From Bacilli bacterium (lineage in GTDB: Bacteria; Bacillota_I; Bacilli_A; RF39; UBA660): a stretch of DNA of 44,087 nucleotides. Where the stretch lies: assembly GCA_017438635.1 (NCBI GenBank), contig JAFRUZ010000010.1:1-44087 (forward strand). The letters are read 5' to 3'. Within the stretch, counting starts at the first letter, position 1. Every line of letters starts with the position of its first letter. Of the stretch, positions 40,001-44,087 are shown in pieces. The notes under the pieces were generated by a model that saw nothing but the letters and a program-made list of their open reading frames with translations, made no database searches and was not told where the DNA came from. Both the position numbers and the translations under genes were made by a program.

Positions 40001-43000
40001 ATAAGCAGCTCCAGTATTGTAATCTCCCACACTTGTATACTCTGGTGTAGTATCCGGTTCAGTTGATAACCCTGCCCAATCACTATTTCCTTGACCTGGT
40101 GCTGTTGCATAATTTGTTAATCCAGTATTAGAGTCTGCTAAATACATTGTGTAATTTGTATTCGAACCATACACTCCATTTTTATATACATTTTTTGATG
40201 TATATACTGAAGTATCATAATAATATACTGTAACGACATTTGATTTTCTATATACTGCGTAATAACTTGTATTTGTCGTATCAACTGGTGAGGTCGTGGT
40301 CATTGTGTTTGGTGAAGTTGCCCAGCCTTGAGGTGATGTGCCATACGGCGCTGTTGTTGAAGGCTTTGTTGGGGTATCATGAATTATTGTAGCTGCACTT
40401 GTACTTGTACATCTTACATAGTCTGCACTATTTACTGTAGTACTTGTTTTAGCACCTACATTACTACTTGAATAATAGAATGTTACATCTATTGGATTTG
40501 ATAATATTGCATAAACTGTTGTATGTGAACCATCTCTTAGTGGCGTTGTTGATCCTGTTAATGTTGCGTATGTTATTGTCGGAGTTGTTGATCCAGTAGA
40601 TGTTGCATATCCTGCTAAACTATATCCAGATACTGCAGGTGTATAAGATGCATTATCAGTTAATCCTGTATTAGTAGTAGAAAGAACTTTGGTATATTTT
40701 GTTGTTCCTACTGTTGGTGTTGCTACATTTATAAATGCATTCCTGTAGAATACTGTATCTGTTGAATTACATGCTGATGTGCTTGTTGGTTTATATATAG
40801 TTACTGTGCTTCTATACACTCTATAGTACGTAGTGTTTGCTGTTGTTGCTGTTGCTATAGTCATGGTACTATTTGCTGTTGCATAACCTACGGCTGTTGT
40901 TCCTGTTGGGTTTGTTGCTCCTGTTAAAGTTGGGACTGAAATTGTAGTATTTACTATTGTAGCTGCACTTGTACTTGAACATCTTACATATTGTGATCCA
41001 CTAGCAGTTGCACTTCCTACTGTTCCATCTGCTGCTGTTGAATAATAGAATGTTGCTTCTACTGATTTTGATAATACTGCATATGCTGTTGTATGTGATC
41101 CATCTCTTAGTGGTGTTGTTGATCCTGTTAATGTTGCATATGTATAACTTGTTGGATTTCCAGTTCCAGCAGATGTTACATATCCTGCTAAATCATAACC
41201 TGTTACTGCAGGTGTATAAGATGCATTATCAGTTAATCCTGTATTAGTAGTAGAAAGAACTTTGGTATATTTTGTTGTTCCTACTGTTGGTGTTGCCGTA
41301 TTAATATAAGCGTTTCTATAGAATACTGTATTTGTTGAATCACATGCTGATGTACTTGTTGGTTTATATACAGTTACTGTACTTCTATATACTCTGTAGT
41401 ACTTAGTATTTGCTGTTGTATAGGTTGTTGTTGTTGTCATACTTGAATTAGAAGTTGCAAAACCTGATAGTGCCGTGTTTGTTCCTGTTGGGGTTGTTGC
41501 TCCTGTTAAAGTAGGTGCAGATATAGATCCTTCAGTTACAGATGTTCCTGCGGCACTTGTTGATGTTGGTCTTACATATGTTGTTCTTGTTCCACTTGCT
41601 GTTACACTTCCTATTGTACCATCTGATGCTGTTGAATAGTAGAATGTTGCTTCTATTGATTCGTCTTTCTTGTCTACTTGATAGAAAGTATTTGTTGAGG
41701 AAAATGCTGCTCCGCTTAGAGTTTCTGTTACTGGATTGATTGTACCAATGGTGTAATCACATGTTCCTCCACCGTTAACTGCAGTACATAATTGATTAAA
41801 TGAATAATCTGTAGGTACTGTTGGTGTAAAGTTACTTGTTCCTGTTGCTGTTGATGATAAATACATTGCATAATGTGTGCTAGATGCAGATTGATATACA
41901 CCATTCCTATATACTTTTTGATTTGTTGTTTGTGTTGTTGATGATGGATAATATATTGTTACCCCTCCAGCACTAGCAGTTCCTGTTCTATATACTGCAT
42001 AATAACTTGTATTTGCAGTTGTTAAATCTGTCGTTGTCATCGTGTTTGCACTTGTTGCCCATCCTAGTAGTGTTGTTCCATATGGTGCTGTTGTACTTGG
42101 CGCTGTTACTGTTCCATGTGATACTGATGTTGTTGCAGCACTTGTTGATGTTGGTTTTAATACTGTTGTTTTAGTTCCTGAATATGAACTATTATTACTT
42201 ACACTTGCCTTTTCTCCATCACTACTATTTGAATAATAGAATGTTGGTTTTATTGTTTCTTCTTTCTTTTCTACTTGGTACACACTTCTTGTTGCATTCC
42301 TTCCTGAATCAGATTCTCCTAATGCTGCTATTGTTGTTCCACTATTTGCTGTATTTTGACTTGCACTTGTATTAAATCCTACTAAAGAATAGTCTGTTAC
42401 TAAAGTTCCTGCTGTTGCATCTGTTGTTGTTCCTGTTGCTGTGCTTGAAATTACTGTTGTTGCCATAGCTGTATTACTAGTAAACCATTGGTTTTGATAT
42501 ACTGTTTTACTTGTTGTTGCTGATGCTGATGATGGATAGTATATATTTATTCCTGTGCTATATATTGTATAGTAGTTAGAATTTGCAGATAAAGTAACTG
42601 TTGTTGCACTTTTTGCTACATCTGGGCTCATATCTGCTCCATATGAAGTATTTAATCCTGCATATGCATTATTATATTTCCCTCCAGAATTTCTTACAGT
42701 TGTTGGTATATCTGCTGTACAACTACTTCCAGAAGTTACTGTACATTGTGCTGTTGTCGTTGCTACAGTTTGTGTTCCACTTGTTGTATTTGATTGATAA
42801 TAGAATGTTGCTGTATATGTATTACCAGTAAATGTAGCTGTTATTGTTTGTGCACTTGTTAATGATCCACTTGTCTTACTCCAACTACTAAATGAGTATC
42901 CTGTTTTTGCTGTTGGTGTTACTGTTGCTAGTGTTACATCTGTATTTGATGCATTCTTTCCTTTTATAAGTAAGTTGTTTCCACTTGTTCCTACTGTTGC

Positions 43001-44087
43001 TCCACTTATTACATTTTTACTTGTTGGGCTTACTGTACCTTTATTTGTATCATTACTTGCAAGTGTTATTTGATATACTGTTACACTTGCTGATGCTGCA
43101 TCTGAATCTGAATAGTTATTATTTGGTGCTTTTGCTATTACATTTACTGTTCTTGATCCTGTTGAACCTGTTATATCACTATTTTTATCTACTGGAGATG
43201 TTGCCGTTGCATAACTTCCGCTTCCTACTTTTACTTGATGAGTAGTACATGCACTTGTTGCACTATTTGTCCATGATACATATCCTCCAGTTGATACTGC
43301 TACAGAAGTTGGTGTTGCACATTTTTGTGCTGTTATTGTTAATGTTCCTGTTGCTGTAATTACAGTATAATTATCTGTTACATCATTATTTGAACTATCT
43401 TTTATTGTATATGTGCTTATTGTGTTAGTTTGTGATCCTACATTTGTTATTGTACTTCCACTTGTCATTGTACATGTTACTGAATGACCAGATACTAATT
43501 CATTTGTTCCTGCACTACATGAACTATTTGTTAATGCAGATCCATTGTATGCTCTACTTGAACTTCCAGCTGTTACTGTTATTGATTTTGCAGTTATCTT
43601 TAGTGTTCCATTTGCTTTTGTTATGTTGTAACTACTTGTTACATCATTATTAGATCCATCTTTTATTGTTACTGTTCCTAGTGTCTTTGTACTTGTTCCA
43701 ATGCCTGGACCTTGTGAACCACTATTAGTACATGTTACTGAATGACCACTAACTAATGTTCCTGTTGTTACACTACATGTTGTATTAGCACTTAAGGCAC
43801 TTCCATCATATACTTTTTCTTGATTTGTTGCTGTTACTGTGATTGCTTTTGTTCCTATTGCTTTTGTTATGCTTTGTGCTGTATTTATTGTTGATCCACT
43901 ATTGGCTTCATTATTTGCTGTATCACTTACATAACAGTAATACCAAATGTAATATGTTCCTGCTTCTGTTCCTTTATAACTTGTTGATGTTGGTGCTGTC
44001 GTTGTCCATCCACTACTTGTTGAGAATGTTGGTGCTGTTGTTTGTGTTTTTGATGGATTACTACTCCACCAATACATTGTTCCTCCA
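37013..44087 (-). CDS. giant secreted repeat protein (3' part, runs off right edge)
   Basis: The frame is open to the right edge of the window, so at least 2357 residues are encoded and the N-terminus is missing; the ATG at 44077 is internal by look (the G-G-T-M-Y-W-W context is not a signal peptide). Order from the right edge: Ig-like segment; two MBG-type repeats (about 43320-43860) with V-x-D-G-S/Y-N-G-S-A-L; a Flg_new/InlB-like segment (about 42840-43080); four or five related modules (about 40220-42790) with T-F-Y-Y-S, P-T-S-T-S-A and Y-Y-R/A-V-Y-R; two InlB-like segments ending L-Y-A-Q-W; and two copies of a large unknown tail module. No LPXTG signal, membrane helix or other anchor is present at the C-terminus. 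Probably a secreted adhesin or stalk, very Thr/Ser-rich with paired Cys. The right-most gene here; cotranscribed genes upstream are unknown. Confidence 0.88.
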   Translation of the reverse strand, partial: GGTMYWWSSNPSKTQTTAPTFSTSSGWTTTAPTSTSYKGTEAGTYYIWYYCYVSDTANNEANSGSTINTAQSITKAIGTKAITVTATNQEKVYDGSALSANTTCSVTTGTLVSGHSVTCTNSGSQGPGIGTSTKTLGTVTIKDGSNNDVTSSYNITKANGTLKITAKSITVTAGSSSRAYNGSALTNSSCSAGTNELVSGHSVTCTMTSGSTITNVGSQTNTISTYTIKDSSNNDVTDNYTVITATGTLTITAQKCATPTSVAVSTGGYVSWTNSATSACTTHQVKVGSGSYATATSPVDKNSDITGSTGSRTVNVIAKAPNNNYSDSDAASASVTVYQITLASNDTNKGTVSPTSKNVISGATVGTSGNNLLIKGKNASNTDVTLATVTPTAKTGYSFSSWSKTSGSLTSAQTITATFTGNTYTATFYYQSNTTSGTQTVATTTAQCTVTSGSSCTADIPTTVRNSGGKYNNAYAGLNTSYGADMSPDVAKSATTVTLSANSNYYTIYSTGINIYYPSSASATTSKTVYQNQWFTSNTAMATTVISSTATGTTTDATAGTLVTDYSLVGFNTSASQNTANSGTTIAALGESDSGRNATRSVYQVEKKEETIKPTFYYSNSSDGEKASVSNNSSYSGTKTTVLKPTSTSAATTSVSHGTVTAPSTTAPYGTTLLGWATSANTMTTTDLTTANTSYYAVYRTGTASAGGVTIYYPSSTTQTTNQKVYRNGVYQSASSTHYAMYLSSTATGTSNFTPTVPTDYSFNQLCTAVNGGGTCDYTIGTINPVTETLSGAAFSSTNTFYQVDKKDESIEATFYYSTASDGTIGSVTASGTRTTYVRPTSTSAAGTSVTEGSISAPTLTGATTPTGTNTALSGFATSNSSMTTTTTYTTANTKYYRVYRSTVTVYKPTSTSACDSTNTVFYRNAYINTATPTVGTTKYTKVLSTTNTGLTDNASYTPAVTGYDLAGYVTSAGTGNPTSYTYATLTGSTTPLRDGSHTTAYAVLSKSVEATFYYSTAADGTVGSATASGSQYVRCSSTSAATIVNTTISVPTLTGATNPTGTTAVGYATANSTMTIATATTANTTYYRVYRSTVTIYKPTSTSACNSTDTVFYRNAFINVATPTVGTTKYTKVLSTTNTGLTDNASYTPAVSGYSLAGYATSTGSTTPTITYATLTGSTTPLRDGSHTTVYAILSNPIDVTFYYSSSNVGAKTSTTVNSADYVRCTSTSAATIIHDTPTKPSTTAPYGTSPQGWATSPNTMTTTSPVDTTNTSYYAVYRKSNVVTVYYYDTSVYTSKNVYKNGVYGSNTNYTMYLADSNTGLTNYATAPGQGNSDWAGLSTEPDTTPEYTSVGDYNTGAAYSTTSIFYTVYTFNVNYEVGANVSEVGATSTTCSITRGSYSCSITLPTITPESGYVSVGWNTTNGATTGIAAGASYTINTNPTTLYANALPTVTYNAGNCPTASNLPATQTKTGASLTLQSGIPTCSNGKTFIGWSTSVNADETSDWYDEGGTYTGDAPLTLYAQWYDVASLETKYTSVVQSGDFSHVEVTGGSSIKDATSVYIVRQTYPTQSGYVVKSISGFLNYNSARYRSFGIDNTDMKVIDLVGDVAPDSSNDVREYFSVKSRTATTYSSDTINARIDRLQKIQDVALKYSEVKSTSKVNDNLEMNSNGLKGLCVIPSDVDDTWELVAPGGYILANATDGGINTSRVSVYRSMRTSDCTSSNSRSYRMDLHTYANPTNTPKVKLTSYFIVAKIKTARTTTFNGTTLSSQGASRYAALVDLYNDKNNYFPESYVKRYSRVEGTVGNVSAWGTGTATKNISIPDGKFLGVFAHGVSVSNGYGSSYSIINKNWIEGLNTTSGIYHMTWYAGNSERDSSTGNAQNQVYGWGQPIYISSENITVTDSDQFTVSYAAGDGCANASELPSSQTKINGTNLTLRSGIPTCSDGKIFLGWATSMSASDTEGTWYDPGDTYTANEALALYAQWADIDSLEEAYTTYVQADDFHQERVSNTQTITAGNAKTIDFTVPTVSGYTKKSRSGFSASQIYRPYYFSSNNRIIYRTMAAGSATAYDYYLYLRDRTATTYSSDSIDTRIDRLLKLQDVVLSYSDIKSVRKTENPVTVTTSAVGKGFYPDSGWKFISASGFEINTNDVSGGQNVTNTYVLANYVADDGSSGTLSVAPSISNANAKVSYWANFTEVNNSKTARTTTFAPTSNIGLARYNALEALKADKSNHFPASYYKVTRVTVGSITKSAWAEWNCWREVSISSGKILGAVGFAASNASGGSGESFAAVTDVWPGASLINGTSGELFNTLYAANSQRSVSTGNAMSNVNFYNDVQYISSGGLTVGSVRYQ
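37016..38112 (-). other. tail module B of the giant protein
   Basis: About 365 residues, homologous to module A. Shared blocks: S-L-E-x-x-Y-T-x-x-V-Q, R-T-A-T-T-Y-S-S-D-S-I-D-x-R-I-D-R-L, S-K-T-A-R-T-T-T-F, R-Y-x-A-L, Y-F/H-F-P-x-S-Y, and Y-A-A-N-S-x-R-x-S-T-G-N-A. Forms the C-terminus. No known domain recognised. Confidence 0.8.
38366..39486 (-). other. tail module A of the giant protein
   Basis: About 370 residues, the first copy of the tail module, separated from copy B by an InlB-like segment (about 38125-38360). It holds extra Cys residues (L-K-G-L-C-V-I-P and T-S-D-C-T-S) that copy B lacks. Confidence 0.8.
40631..40723. repeat. 93-bp perfect direct repeat, copy 1
   Basis: Identical over 93 bp to 41204-41296, offset 573 bp (191 codons), inside the central repeat modules; encodes the T-K-Y-T-K-V-L-S-T-T-N-T-G-L region. 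Confidence 0.95.
41204..41296. repeat. 93-bp perfect direct repeat, copy 2
   Basis: Second copy of the 40631-40723 repeat. Flanking DNA is still similar but diverged, so this block was recently duplicated or homogenised. Confidence 0.95.

Noticed and set aside
42985-43653. Leu-rich plus-strand open frames opposite the giant gene
   Set aside because: They are antisense shadows of Thr/Ser-rich coding sequence, with no ribosome sites.
44060-44087. GGAGG followed by ATG at 44077 as the true start of the giant protein
   Set aside because: The following residues are a mature Ig-like segment, not a signal peptide, and the frame stays open to the window edge; the match comes from G-G-T codons.

Overview
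This 44 kb window is very AT-rich bacterial chromosome with a compact, low-GC Gram-positive layout. Both replicative polymerases, PolC and DnaE, are present. Division and wall genes are present (mraZ, rsmH, ftsL, a PASTA-type class B PBP, an FtsW-type SEDS protein), together with a lipoteichoic-acid-synthase-like enzyme, a class B-like sortase and large surface proteins. Shine-Dalgarno sites are strong AGGAGG type. Of 32 stop codons visible, 23 are TAA, 8 TAG and only 1 TGA, and no gene carries an internal TGA, so the standard bacterial code applies. My inference is an uncultured gut-type member of the Bacilli close to the Mycoplasmatota/RF39/Erysipelotrichales groups that has kept its wall.

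Layout. 1-2500: the 5' part of an acidic cytoplasmic protein (runs off the left edge), a 4Fe-4S ferredoxin, and a two-gene unit of TasA/SipW-type secreted proteins. 2585-10782: a replication block with polC, an unknown gene cotranscribed with it, and dnaE. 10938-12537: a DUF3592 membrane protein and an SPFH (slipin) protein. 12559-15169: xerD-deoB-membrane-anchored protein, an operon whose xerD-deoB core matches the order in Bacillus. 15231-16127: an orphan YhcG-type nuclease. 16234-19348: rarA overlapping an LtaS-like gene. 19360-25304: a DUF421 protein, the mraZ-rsmH-ftsL-pbp division operon with a clear promoter and a four-repeat MraZ operator, an unknown gene, and rpsU-yqeY.

25384-30774: an accessory surface block. 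A sortase stands next to a 1204-residue surface protein that carries a transglutaminase-like domain, InlB/Flg_new-type repeats and an IPNTG sorting signal. Next to it is an ORF6N/PLD-like gene under a consensus sigma-A promoter with a LexA-like box in its spacer. 30827-33834: ftsW, then cdsA-rseP. 33932-36679: an unknown gene, a double-XRE regulator, tRNA-Lys(CTT), and an Rpn/PD-(D/E)XK gene with an odd start. 37013-44087: the 3' end of a giant, repeat-built secreted protein that runs off the right edge.

Most genes are housekeeping. The parts worth pursuing are the surface-protein systems (sortase plus double-signal-peptide transglutaminase protein; giant repeat protein with a duplicated unknown tail module), the possibly damage-regulated ORF6N/PLD gene, the polC-linked unknown gene, and the MraZ operator. 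All family calls are from motif recognition by eye; no database search was run.
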